64,000 bases of DNA from Thermoplasmata archaeon. Lineage in GTDB: Archaea > Thermoplasmatota > Thermoplasmata > Thermoplasmatales > Thermoplasmataceae. The DNA is taken from assembly GCA_021820525.1 (NCBI GenBank), contig JAKADM010000002.1:186001-250000 (forward strand), read 5' to 3'. Every line of letters starts with the position of its first letter. The first letter of the stretch is position 1. Both the position numbers and the translations under genes were made by a program. Shown in pieces: positions 44,493-52,591 of the stretch. Below the pieces are notes generated by a model. The model was not told the origin of the DNA. It made no database searches and saw only the letters and a list, made by a program, of their open reading frames with translations.

Positions 44493-47180
44493 TTAATTCC
44501 TCATCCTCCTCATTACGTACTGAAGAATTCCTCCGTTCAGGTAATAGGACACTTCCACAGGGGTATCGAGCCTCACAGTTACCTTTGCCTTTCCTGCAGT
44601 ACCATCTTCCTTTTTGAATGATATCTCTGCCTCAGACTGTGGTTTGAGTTTTTCAGGAAGGGTTATTTCAATGGGGCTGAAGGGATCCATATGGATTGAT
44701 TTGAAATCCTCTCCCTCCTTGAACTGGAGTGGCAAAACGCCCATTCCAATGAGATTGCTTCTGTGTATTCTTTCATAGCTCCTTGCAATTATGGCCTTTA
44801 CTCCCAGAAGATAGGGTCCCTTTGCAGCCCAGTCTCTTGAAGATCCTGTACCATATTCCTTCCCAGCAATAACAACAGACCCTGACTTTTTGGCATTTTC
44901 CATGGCTACATCAAATATCCATTTCTTCTCCCCATTCTTCTCCTTAAGAGTGTATGGACCCTCTTCCTGAACAAGCAAATTCTTAATTCTGTTGTTACCA
45001 AAGGTGCCTCTCATCATTACCTCATGATTTCCTCTTCTTGAACCGAAGGAATTGAAATCCTCAGGTTTAACCCCATGATCAAGGAGATATTTACCTGCAG
45101 GGCTTGATTTAGATATGGTTCCTGCAGGAGAAATATGGTCTGTTGTAACTGAATCTCCAAATACAGCCAGAATGCCGGTGTCCCTTATGCGGCTGTTGTA
45201 TTCTGGCACCTTTTCTGTAAAGGCATCAAAGAATGGAGGATTCCTTATGTATGTGCTCTTTTCATCCCACTGGTACAGGCTTCCTCCAGGTACCTTCAAC
45301 TCATTCCATAGCTGGCTGAATCTGTTTAAATCTGAATAGTTTTTCACGTAGAGGTCTTTCTTTATGTATTTTGATATGACACCTTCGATCTCCTCATTTG
45401 AAGGCCATATATCCTTGAGGAAAACCTTCTTTCCATCCTTTGACACTCCTATGGGTTCCTTTTCCATATCCAGATCTATCCTGCCTGCAATGGCAAATGC
45501 CACCACAAGGGGTGGGGACATCAGGTAGTTGGCTTTCACATTTCTGTGAATTCTGGCCTCAAAGTTCCTGTTTCCTGAGAGTACTGCAACGGTGTAAAGA
45601 TTGTTTTCCACAATGGCATTCTCAATCTCACTTTTAAGTGGCCCGGAATTTCCAATGCAGGTTGTGCATCCGAAACCGACGAGATCAAAACCAAGTTTGT
45701 CCAGATATTCCTGCAATCCGCTGTCCTCAAGATATTGGGAAACAACCCTTGAACCGGGTGCAAGGCTTGTCTTTACCTTCGGGTTGATTCTCAGGCCAAG
45801 TTCAACTGCCTTCTTTGCAAGCAGTCCTGCCCCAACCATAACCTTGGGGTTGGATGTATTGGTACAGCTGGTGATTGCCGCAATCACCACATCACCATCT
45901 CTTATAGTTTCCTCCTTTCCATCAAGCTTTATGACAGAGGATTTAAGCGATACCTGCACAGGTGAATTTCTACCCTCCTGGAATTTTTCGCCGTTTTCCT
46001 CCATGAATTTGAGGAAGCTCTTTCCTGAATCTCTCAGGGCAACCTTCTGCTGAGGAAGCTTGGGCCCTGCAACCGTGGGCTCAATGGATGAAAGGTCAAA
46101 ATCAATAAGTTCACTGTAGTCAAGGCCTTTGGGTATGCCAAACATGCCCTGTTTCTGGAAATATTCCTTCACAAGATTTACATGTTCCTCCGATCTGCCA
46201 GTAAGCCTGAGATAATTAAGGGTCTCCTCATCAACAGGGAATAGGGCACATGTGGCCCCATACTCAGGGCACATATTGGACAGGGTTGCCCTGTCCGTCA
46301 GGGAAAGTTCTGAAACGCCATCGCCAAAAAATTCAACAAACTTGCCCACAACATTGCTCTTCCTCAATAACTCTGTAAGTGTGAGAACCATATCTGTGGC
46401 AGTGACACCTTCCTTCGGTTTTCCATGAATGTTCACTCCCACTACCTTTGGCACCTGGAATGTTACAGGCTGCCCAAGCATGGCTGCCTCTGCCTCAATC
46501 CCTCCAACACCCCATCCCAGCACTCCAAGGCCGTTTATCATTGTTGTATGGGAATCTGTTCCCACAAGGGAATCAAAGTAGGCATGGTTCTTTCCATCCT
46601 TTTTTGCTGTATGGACAACCCTGGCCAGATACTCAAGATTTACCTGATGTACTATACCGGTGGAGGGCGGGACAATTCTCAGATTCTTCATGGATTCCTG
46701 TGCCCATTTCAGGAATCTGTATCTTTCCACATTTCTTTGAAACTCCTTCTCAGAGTTAAGTTTAAGTGAATCAGTTGTTCCATAATAATCAACCTGCACT
46801 GAATGGTCTATCACAAGGTCCACAGGAACTCTTGGCTCAATCTCTTCTGGATCCCTTCCCATTTTTTTGAATACATCTCTCATGGATGCAAGATCAACAA
46901 TTGCAGGTACACCTGTAAAATCCTGCATCAGAACTCTTGACACTGTAAGCGGTACTTCAAAATCATTTTCCATATTTGATGTCCAGTTTAGAAGATTCTT
47001 GAGATCATCCTCCCTCACAGTTTCCCCATCAAGGTTCCTTGCCAGGCTCTCAATCATTATTCTAATGGATACAGGCATTTTTTCTATATTCTTATTCAAC
47101 TCTGAAATTTTTTTCAGGGATGTATAAACATATTCTTCGTTCCCAACTTTTATCCTATCTTCAAAATCTGTCGCTCTCAT
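44493..47180 (-). CDS. acnA: Aconitate hydratase
   Basis: It interconverts citrate and isocitrate using a 4Fe-4S cluster. The three cluster cysteines are in AAITSCTNTSNPKVM and GFGCTTCIGNSGP. Other landmarks: DSLVGTDSHTTMINGLGVLGWGVGG, VGKFVEFFGDG and the C-terminal swivel domain with GSRRGNHEVMMRGTF and YGTGSSRDWAAKG. The length of about 895 residues is the AcnA/IRP type. The ATG at 47180 (MRATDFED) is preferred to the track's 47195: a TATA box (TATTTATAAA) is 26 nt before it, which would start transcription after the longer ATG. Confidence 0.97.
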   Translation of the reverse strand: MRATDFEDRIKVGNEEYVYTSLKKISELNKNIEKMPVSIRIMIESLARNLDGETVREDDLKNLLNWTSNMENDFEVPLTVSRVLMQDFTGVPAIVDLASMRDVFKKMGRDPEEIEPRVPVDLVIDHSVQVDYYGTTDSLKLNSEKEFQRNVERYRFLKWAQESMKNLRIVPPSTGIVHQVNLEYLARVVHTAKKDGKNHAYFDSLVGTDSHTTMINGLGVLGWGVGGIEAEAAMLGQPVTFQVPKVVGVNIHGKPKEGVTATDMVLTLTELLRKSNVVGKFVEFFGDGVSELSLTDRATLSNMCPEYGATCALFPVDEETLNYLRLTGRSEEHVNLVKEYFQKQGMFGIPKGLDYSELIDFDLSSIEPTVAGPKLPQQKVALRDSGKSFLKFMEENGEKFQEGRNSPVQVSLKSSVIKLDGKEETIRDGDVVIAAITSCTNTSNPKVMVGAGLLAKKAVELGLRINPKVKTSLAPGSRVVSQYLEDSGLQEYLDKLGFDLVGFGCTTCIGNSGPLKSEIENAIVENNLYTVAVLSGNRNFEARIHRNVKANYLMSPPLVVAFAIAGRIDLDMEKEPIGVSKDGKKVFLKDIWPSNEEIEGVISKYIKKDLYVKNYSDLNRFSQLWNELKVPGGSLYQWDEKSTYIRNPPFFDAFTEKVPEYNSRIRDTGILAVFGDSVTTDHISPAGTISKSSPAGKYLLDHGVKPEDFNSFGSRRGNHEVMMRGTFGNNRIKNLLVQEEGPYTLKEKNGEKKWIFDVAMENAKKSGSVVIAGKEYGTGSSRDWAAKGPYLLGVKAIIARSYERIHRSNLIGMGVLPLQFKEGEDFKSIHMDPFSPIEITLPEKLKPQSEAEISFKKEDGTAGKAKVTVRLDTPVEVSYYLNGGILQYVMRRMRN

Positions 47181-47198
47181 AAAACAGGATTGCATATT

Positions 47199-47211
47199 AT
47201 TTTATAAATAT
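47199..47211 (-). promoter_or_regulatory. TATA-box promoter of aconitase gene
   Basis: The minus strand reads ATATTTATAAAAT, centred 26 nt before the ATG at 47180 and only about 11 nt before the ATG at 47195. The usual archaeal spacing of TATA to transcription start (about 25 nt) favours the shorter protein. Confidence 0.6.
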
Positions 47212-47342
47212 TGAAAACTATTTTTTCCGTTTATAAACTCACAATTATGATTTGCAGGTCAAAATGGGATCTTCAATATCAGTTTCAAAAAAACACAGAA
47301 ATCATTTCAGAACATTATCTTTTGAATATTTCCGGAAAGTTA

Positions 47343-48068
47343 TCATTTATCATATAATCCATCAAGTTCATTGAAACTGCTTATAATTTTGAAATTCCTG
47401 GACTTTTTGTAATCATTGCCATCCCTATTAACAAGAATTACGTTAATATTCGATTCGAATGCAGCCATAAGTTCCTCCTCAACATCGGAGAGAAACAATA
47501 CGTTTTCCCCATTTTTTCCTGTAGCATCTAATATTTTGCTGTAACTATCAGGGTTTTTCTTATCTCCCATAGATGTATCAAAGAATCCACTGATATATGG
47601 GGTAAGATCACCCCATTCAGTGTGTGAAAATAGAAGCTTTTGAGATTGAATACTTCCAGATGAATATATAAAAATATCCTTTCCCTTTTCATTCCACTGG
47701 ATCATTTTTTCACAGGCATCTTTGTAAACCTTAGCCAGTAGGGTTCCGTTTTCAAATCCTTTCTTCCAGATCATACCCTCCAGTTCCTTGAAAGGTCCAA
47801 ACTTGCTGTCTCTATCAACAAGTTTGCAAATAACCTCACTCATGTATTCCACACTTTTATTTCCTGCGGAATCTCTATTCTTAAGAAAATTTCCAGTACC
47901 GGCATATTCATCAATTATTTTATCCGTTAAACTGGCAATATATGGATCATGGTTCTCATTTAAGAAATGCCCAACATGATCCTTTACGTACCGGAACATG
48001 TCTGAATGGACGAATTCAAAGGGAACTGTTGTACCCTCTATGTCAAGTATGATGGTCTCAATTTCCAT
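47343..48068 (-). CDS. mtnC: Enolase-phosphatase (methionine salvage)
   Basis: The 241-residue HAD-superfamily enzyme turns 2,3-diketomethylthiopentyl-1-phosphate into acireductone. The nucleophile motif is present in the family form ILDIEGTTVPFEFVHSDMF, motif II as FIYSSGSIQSQKLLF, and motif III/IV as KKNPDSYSKI and VLFLSDVEEEL. The gene is third in the mtnB-mtnD-mtnC cluster, and its start is 17 bases from the end of mtnD. Confidence 0.96.
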   Translation of the reverse strand: MEIETIILDIEGTTVPFEFVHSDMFRYVKDHVGHFLNENHDPYIASLTDKIIDEYAGTGNFLKNRDSAGNKSVEYMSEVICKLVDRDSKFGPFKELEGMIWKKGFENGTLLAKVYKDACEKMIQWNEKGKDIFIYSSGSIQSQKLLFSHTEWGDLTPYISGFFDTSMGDKKNPDSYSKILDATGKNGENVLFLSDVEEELMAAFESNINVILVNRDGNDYKKSRNFKIISSFNELDGLYDK

Positions 48069-48085
48069 TTTAACACTTCATCAGG

Positions 48086-48646
48086 TTAATGTTCATTATG
48101 TCTTATGAATGATGGTCCAAAGCATACAGGAATAAAGTTTCTGTCCTCTCCAGAATTAGTATAATTTGGGATCCATCCAGCCTTATTCTGAAAGAGTCTT
48201 ATGGCAACTATTCGTCTCTCCCCGCAAAGGTCAAACCAGTGCCTTGTTCCTGCAGGCACACTTATGAGATCTCCTCTTTCAACCTCAATGGAAAACACCT
48301 CTCCTCTTTCAGGATGGATGAAAAATATCCCTCTGCCCTCAAGGGTAAACCTAACCTCATCCTCGCTGTGTGTATGTTCCTTTCTAAATTTGGCAAGCAT
48401 CTCTTCAAGACCTGGAGTGGAAGGATTCATATTGATAACATCGGCAGTTGTATATCCTCCCATTTTTTTTAATTTTTCAATCTCTTCCCTGAATGAATCC
48501 AGAATTTTCTCCTGATCTATTTCATTATTTTCAATTTTCCCCGTATCCCATCTTTCATATGTTATTCCATTTTCTTTCAGAAACTTCTTGCATCTCTCAG
48601 GATCATCTATTTTTATTCCAATTTTTTCAATATTTATTATTGCCAT
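48086..48646 (-). CDS. mtnD: Acireductone dioxygenase
   Basis: A cupin of 186 residues that cleaves acireductone with O2 to the methionine precursor 2-keto-4-methylthiobutyrate. The metal ligands are in KEHTHSEDEVRF (HxHx4E) and the downstream His in VPAGTRHWFDL. O2 dependence fits an aerobic host. Between mtnB (eight bases) and mtnC on the same strand. Confidence 0.97.
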   Translation of the reverse strand: MAIINIEKIGIKIDDPERCKKFLKENGITYERWDTGKIENNEIDQEKILDSFREEIEKLKKMGGYTTADVINMNPSTPGLEEMLAKFRKEHTHSEDEVRFTLEGRGIFFIHPERGEVFSIEVERGDLISVPAGTRHWFDLCGERRIVAIRLFQNKAGWIPNYTNSGEDRNFIPVCFGPSFIRHNEH

Positions 48647-48654
48647 TTCAACAC

Positions 48655-49329
48655 CTACCTTATATTTGCGGATTGCAATAGTAACGTTCTGTATTTTACC
48701 TCAAAAAGAAATTCCAGGGCTTCCGCATGTCTCCTGGCCTCATCTACTGTTTTTCCCCAGGTATAGAGGCCGTGTCCGCTGAGAAGAAATCCGTGGACAT
48801 TGATGAATTTCTCAAGCCCCTTAATAATATCTCCAGAAAGCCTCTCCATGTCTTGTGAATTGTTAAAAACTGGAATTTTCTCCTCCATAAGGTGTGTGCT
48901 GTTTCCAGAGAGGGCCTTAAGCATTTCATACCCTTCAATGGAAACATAACCATTTTCCGCATATATTTCAGAGAGTACTGTACCAAACACTGAGTGTGTA
49001 TGTATCACAGAAGAGGCCCCGTATTTCTTAATTATGGATATGTGAAGAAGGGTTTCTGCGGAGGGCTTCAGATTTCCTGAAACTGCCTTCCCACTGGCAT
49101 CAACATTTATGAAGCTGGCAACATTGAGGTTACCCTTATCCACCCCACTGCAGCTTATCTGGAGAAGAAACGGTTCGTCTCTCAGAACAGTGCTTATGTT
49201 TCCACCTGTAGCGGGAAGAAACCCCTTTCCATTGAGTATGGATGCAGTATGTATCATTTCCTGTGCGTTTTGCATAAACTTCCCCATTTCATCATGATAA
49301 ACATCTATCCTTTCCCCAAACACTGTCAT
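48655..49329 (-). CDS. mtnB: Methylthioribulose-1-phosphate dehydratase
   Basis: This class II aldolase-like enzyme (224 residues) dehydrates methylthioribulose-1-phosphate. Motifs are LPATGGNISTV near the N-terminus, LKPSAETLLHISIIK with the catalytic glutamate, the zinc ligands in IHTHSVFGTVLSEI, and the third His in LLSGHGLYTWGKT. It is the first gene of the methionine salvage cluster. The remaining genes (mtnA, mtnN/P, aminotransferase) are not in the window. Confidence 0.96.
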   Translation of the reverse strand: MTVFGERIDVYHDEMGKFMQNAQEMIHTASILNGKGFLPATGGNISTVLRDEPFLLQISCSGVDKGNLNVASFINVDASGKAVSGNLKPSAETLLHISIIKKYGASSVIHTHSVFGTVLSEIYAENGYVSIEGYEMLKALSGNSTHLMEEKIPVFNNSQDMERLSGDIIKGLEKFINVHGFLLSGHGLYTWGKTVDEARRHAEALEFLFEVKYRTLLLQSANIR

Positions 49330-49521
49330 TTTGATTTAGTATTATTTTATAATCAAAATTTTTCTGTAGTTTATAATACCATAAAATATTAGTATAAAAT
49401 GATGAAATACCTCTTCAAGACAGTTTAAATTATTACCTGCAATGTTTTTTCATTACCGAACGTTCCACTTAAGGAAGAATAAAAAAATTTCCAGGAATAT
49501 GAAGAGTTAAAAGGAATCATA

Positions 49522-49532
49522 TGTTTATATGG
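49522..49532 (+). promoter_or_regulatory. TATA-box promoter upstream of small exported protein
   Basis: TGTTTATATGG is centred about 27 nt before the ATG at 49554, the spacing of a leaderless archaeal transcript. Confidence 0.5.
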
Positions 49533-49553
49533 AAATAAGCAATAATCAACAAT

Positions 49554-49976
49554 ATGGTACCTCTGGAAATAGAAAGGCCGTGGATAAAGCAAGGTTTGGG
49601 CAGGAGGACCTTTGCCGGAGTTATGCTTGTAACTTTCATCACATTTCTTCTCATAGTGGCACTTAATGGCGTGGGTGGTCAAACTGTGAATGTGCAGCAG
49701 ATCAACATAAAATTCAGTAATTCACAGGAGCCTTCCTTTTCCTCTCCCTATGGAAAGTTTACCTACTCAGGGTCATCCAGTGTACTGATAGATGTCCATA
49801 TTAAGATAACAAACAACGCCCATTTCGCCATAACCCAGGTTCATGCAGGCAGCCCTTTCAATGCAAGATTAACATCACAGGTAAACATAGATGGAAACGG
49901 TGATTATTCAATTCCTGTTTGTGTTACAATGCCTTCACAGAACTATGCCGGTTCCCTGAACTTAACATTTCAATAA
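49554..49976 (+). CDS. Small exported or membrane-anchored protein
   Basis: The 140-residue protein has one strong hydrophobic segment (about 20-42, TFAGVMLVTFITFLLIVALN), followed by a polar domain that begins VNVQQINIKFSNSQEP and looks like a beta-sandwich with alternating strands (SVLIDVHIKITNNAHFAITQVH and AGSLNLTF). It probably faces outside. No family is recognised. It precedes the GH144-like gene by about 105 bp on the same strand, so a surface role near it is possible. Confidence 0.7.
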   Translation: MVPLEIERPWIKQGLGRRTFAGVMLVTFITFLLIVALNGVGGQTVNVQQINIKFSNSQEPSFSSPYGKFTYSGSSSVLIDVHIKITNNAHFAITQVHAGSPFNARLTSQVNIDGNGDYSIPVCVTMPSQNYAGSLNLTFQ

Positions 49977-50081
49977 AATAGCCATTTGAATCAATGTTAT
50001 TCATTGGTACCTTAAGGTTACCACCGGGTGTAGTCTGAAATCAGAGAAAAAATTTTTAAGGTTTTAAAATATGAATCAGAA

Positions 50082-51356
50082 ATGAAAAAACTGACAGGGC
50101 TAAGTTACATTTTTCTTCTTATTGGCCTTTTTGCATTGATCGCCTCAACACTTTATATCCCTCCATCAGTTCCACAAAAAACCTCTCCTATCAGTGGCAT
50201 TTCTCAGAGGGCTGATAAGATCATCAGAATGAATGAGGATAACGCAACAAAATATTTCTGGGACTGTGCCAACCCAGTTAACGGACTCATAAGGGACCAT
50301 TCCCAGGCCAGTTCCCCATCATCCATATCAGCAGTTGGCTTTGGCTTCACATCACTCATAATAGGATATGAAAATGGCCTCTTTACAAAAAATGACGTTT
50401 ATGATAGAATCTGGACAGCTCTAAATTATTTTAACAACACCACAAATATGCATGGTTTTTACTATCACTTTATAAATATGTATAATAGTTCTCCAGCCTA
50501 TAACAGTGGCTTTTCCTCCATAGATACAACTCTTTTCATATCCGGAGCATTGTTTGCAGGACAGTTTTTCCAGAACACTTCCCTGCAGAGGCTTTCAGAC
50601 AGGCTTTATGAAAGAATCAACTGGCAGTGGATGACGAACAACACCACTCTTCTCAATATGTGTTACTATCCACAATCAGGTTTCTCCCACTATTACTGGA
50701 CAGATTACAGTGAAGCACTCCTGATGTATATCCTTGCACTGGGTTCGCCAACCCACCCACTTCCTGGTTCAGACTGGTCAGCATGGATTTCCACATGGAG
50801 GACCAACGGTCAGGGCCCTTTGAAGCACTGGGCGTCCTCAGATGAAAGCATGTTCACCTATCTTTATGCTCAGGCGTATATAAATTTCAAAAATCTCAGC
50901 TTCAATTACGTTGGCAACTTATGGAACAATTCAAGGAAAGCAATTCTTTACGATATATCCTTTGCTCAAGCCAACACGGAGTACGAGACATTTGACCAGG
51001 GCTTCTGGGGTATTTCAGCAAGCAACGGACCCAACGGATACAGGGCATACGGTGCAATTAATGGGGGTACAGACGGGACGGTTGCGCCATATGCCATGAT
51101 CGGGGCACTTCCCTTTGTGCCGAACCAGTCAAAACTGGCCATAATAAAAATGTGGGATATGAAAAACCAGACCTTTGGCACATATGGTTTTGTTGATGCA
51201 TTTAATATTGAGGATAACTGGTTTTCCCCTGTATATATAGGAATAGATGTTGGAATTGAAGTTCTAATGACCCAGGATTATATCAATGGCTTTGTGTGGA
51301 ACTATTTTATGAAAATATCTTATGTTGAAAATGCCCTCTATCTTCTGGGCGTTTGA
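50082..51356 (+). CDS. Secreted glycoamylase-like (GH144-type) glycoside hydrolase
   Basis: The 424-residue protein has a signal anchor (about 5-27, LSYIFLLIGLFALIASTLYI), then an (alpha/alpha)6-type catalytic domain. Landmarks of the glycoamylase-like Pfam family (PF10091; GH144 endo-beta-1,2-glucanases) are NGLIRDHS, SSISAVGFGFTSLIIGYENG, FYYHFINMY, WTDYSEALLMYILALGSPTHPL and WGISASNGPNGYRAYG, with the Asp/Glu carrying ISTWRTNG nearby. A TATA-rich stretch (ggttttaaaatatg) lies about 15-30 nt upstream. Whether it cuts beta-1,2-glucan is inference. Such enzymes are rare among archaea. Confidence 0.85.
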   Translation: MKKLTGLSYIFLLIGLFALIASTLYIPPSVPQKTSPISGISQRADKIIRMNEDNATKYFWDCANPVNGLIRDHSQASSPSSISAVGFGFTSLIIGYENGLFTKNDVYDRIWTALNYFNNTTNMHGFYYHFINMYNSSPAYNSGFSSIDTTLFISGALFAGQFFQNTSLQRLSDRLYERINWQWMTNNTTLLNMCYYPQSGFSHYYWTDYSEALLMYILALGSPTHPLPGSDWSAWISTWRTNGQGPLKHWASSDESMFTYLYAQAYINFKNLSFNYVGNLWNNSRKAILYDISFAQANTEYETFDQGFWGISASNGPNGYRAYGAINGGTDGTVAPYAMIGALPFVPNQSKLAIIKMWDMKNQTFGTYGFVDAFNIEDNWFSPVYIGIDVGIEVLMTQDYINGFVWNYFMKISYVENALYLLGV

Positions 51357-51373
51357 AAATATTTTCAGAGAAT

Positions 51374-51715
51374 TCAATGAAAACTCTTTAAAATCAGATA
51401 TTTGTTTAACAGTTTCTTGATTTTCTCATCGACCTTCTCCTTCTCAAGCCTGCCCATCATTTGAAGGTCTGAAAGGAGAGCTGAAATCTTTATGACGTTC
51501 GCGTGAATTTTCATGTATTCTTCATAGGACGAATAGTTTATGGACGCAATCTTTCCCTGGATGAAAGTTTTATCCCTCAGATTTTCCACATAGTTAGAAT
51601 ATTCCGATTCAAGTTCCTCTATGGTTTCCCTGTATTCCTCAAAGTTATTCTCTATCTCCTTAACTTCATCTACCGTGAGAGGGCAGATTCTTCTTATGTT
51701 ATCAAGATCCCTCAA
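51374..51715 (-). CDS. Predicted coiled-coil protein
   Basis: The 113-residue product is nearly all charged helix (VDEVKEIENNFEEYRETIEELESEYSNYVENLRDK and a second helix). No family is recognised. Its ATG overlaps the stop of the 63-residue coiled-coil gene (ATGA), so translation is coupled. Together they may form a small structural complex (inference). Confidence 0.65.
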   Translation of the reverse strand: MRDLDNIRRICPLTVDEVKEIENNFEEYRETIEELESEYSNYVENLRDKTFIQGKIASINYSSYEEYMKIHANVIKISALLSDLQMMGRLEKEKVDEKIKKLLNKYLILKSFH

Positions 51716-51903
51716 TATTTCATCTCTTCCAGATAGTCTATAATTTCAACACTTGTCTCATAATCTTTTTTCTCCTCTTCCAGAATACTCTTGTTCGCCG
51801 TAACCACGGATGTTAAATTTTCTATTTCAAGTTTCAGATCTTCATTCATCTCTGCGTAATTTCTTATGGTTTCCCTTAACTTCCTCAAAATTGCGTCATT
51901 CAT
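51712..51903 (-). CDS. Small coiled-coil protein
   Basis: The 63-residue product is predicted helix, with heptad spacing in RETIRNYAEMNEDLKLEIENL and a second helix EEEKKDYETSVEIIDYLEEM. It overlaps the following gene by ATGA and is the first of a two-gene set. No family recognised. Confidence 0.6.
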   Translation of the reverse strand: MNDAILRKLRETIRNYAEMNEDLKLEIENLTSVVTANKSILEEEKKDYETSVEIIDYLEEMKY

Positions 51904-52068
51904 ACTTAGCTATGGAATTTCCTTAATTAATATGTTCCTTCGGTTCAAAAATTTTAAATAAGAATCACTTGAAACTCTTTTAAAATTAACATTTCCATGA
52001 ATCTGTCTGCTGTTATGGCCATTGTTTATTGACAGAAATATTTCCATATATTCATGCCTTTTCTATGT

Positions 52069-52527
52069 TCAATAAATAATTGAACCTCCTGAATAGTGGA
52101 GTTCGTAAATAATATCATCATTTTCACTTATGTTTTCATAGCCCATGAAATATTCAAACTCGCCGGAAAATTCATTTGTATAGGTAAATGTGCCGTCTGT
52201 GAACATTTTGGGGCCCCTATAAGGCGCCTCCCTGTCTACGAGATAGAGGCATTTTTTGAGAAAGGCATAAACTCTATCTTCCCTGCCATCTTCGTCAAGC
52301 AATCCGCCTGAATATACCATTCCCCAGACTGCCCGTTCATTTTCAAAGACCGTCTCTATTCCTGAAAAGGTTCTATTTCCAAACCATATGTCTCTGTACG
52401 AAAGGGAACCTTTTTTTGAGGAGTATTCTCTGGAACCTCGGATCTGTGGCTTTTCTTCTCTGTTTCCTCCCGCATAACCGTTCCTCTTTGATTCCACTAT
52501 AAATTCCACAAGTTCATCCTGATTCAT
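52069..52527 (-). CDS. DUF5680-family protein
   Basis: The 152-residue protein matches the pattern of DUF5680: FIVESKRNGYAGG at the start, then LSYRDIWFGNRTFSGIETVFENERAVWGMVYSGGL, APYRGPKMFTDGTFTYTNEFSGEFEYFMGYENI and IYELHYSGGSI at the end. The family is found alone or fused to HTH domains in bacteria and archaea; function unknown. No signal peptide. It is an isolated minus-strand gene. Confidence 0.82.
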   Translation of the reverse strand: MNQDELVEFIVESKRNGYAGGNREEKPQIRGSREYSSKKGSLSYRDIWFGNRTFSGIETVFENERAVWGMVYSGGLLDEDGREDRVYAFLKKCLYLVDREAPYRGPKMFTDGTFTYTNEFSGEFEYFMGYENISENDDIIYELHYSGGSIIY

Positions 52528-52591
52528 TTCCAGTCATTTTGATTTGGCATAAATATTTTGAATTAACTTTTAAAAAATTGATGGTGGTTAA

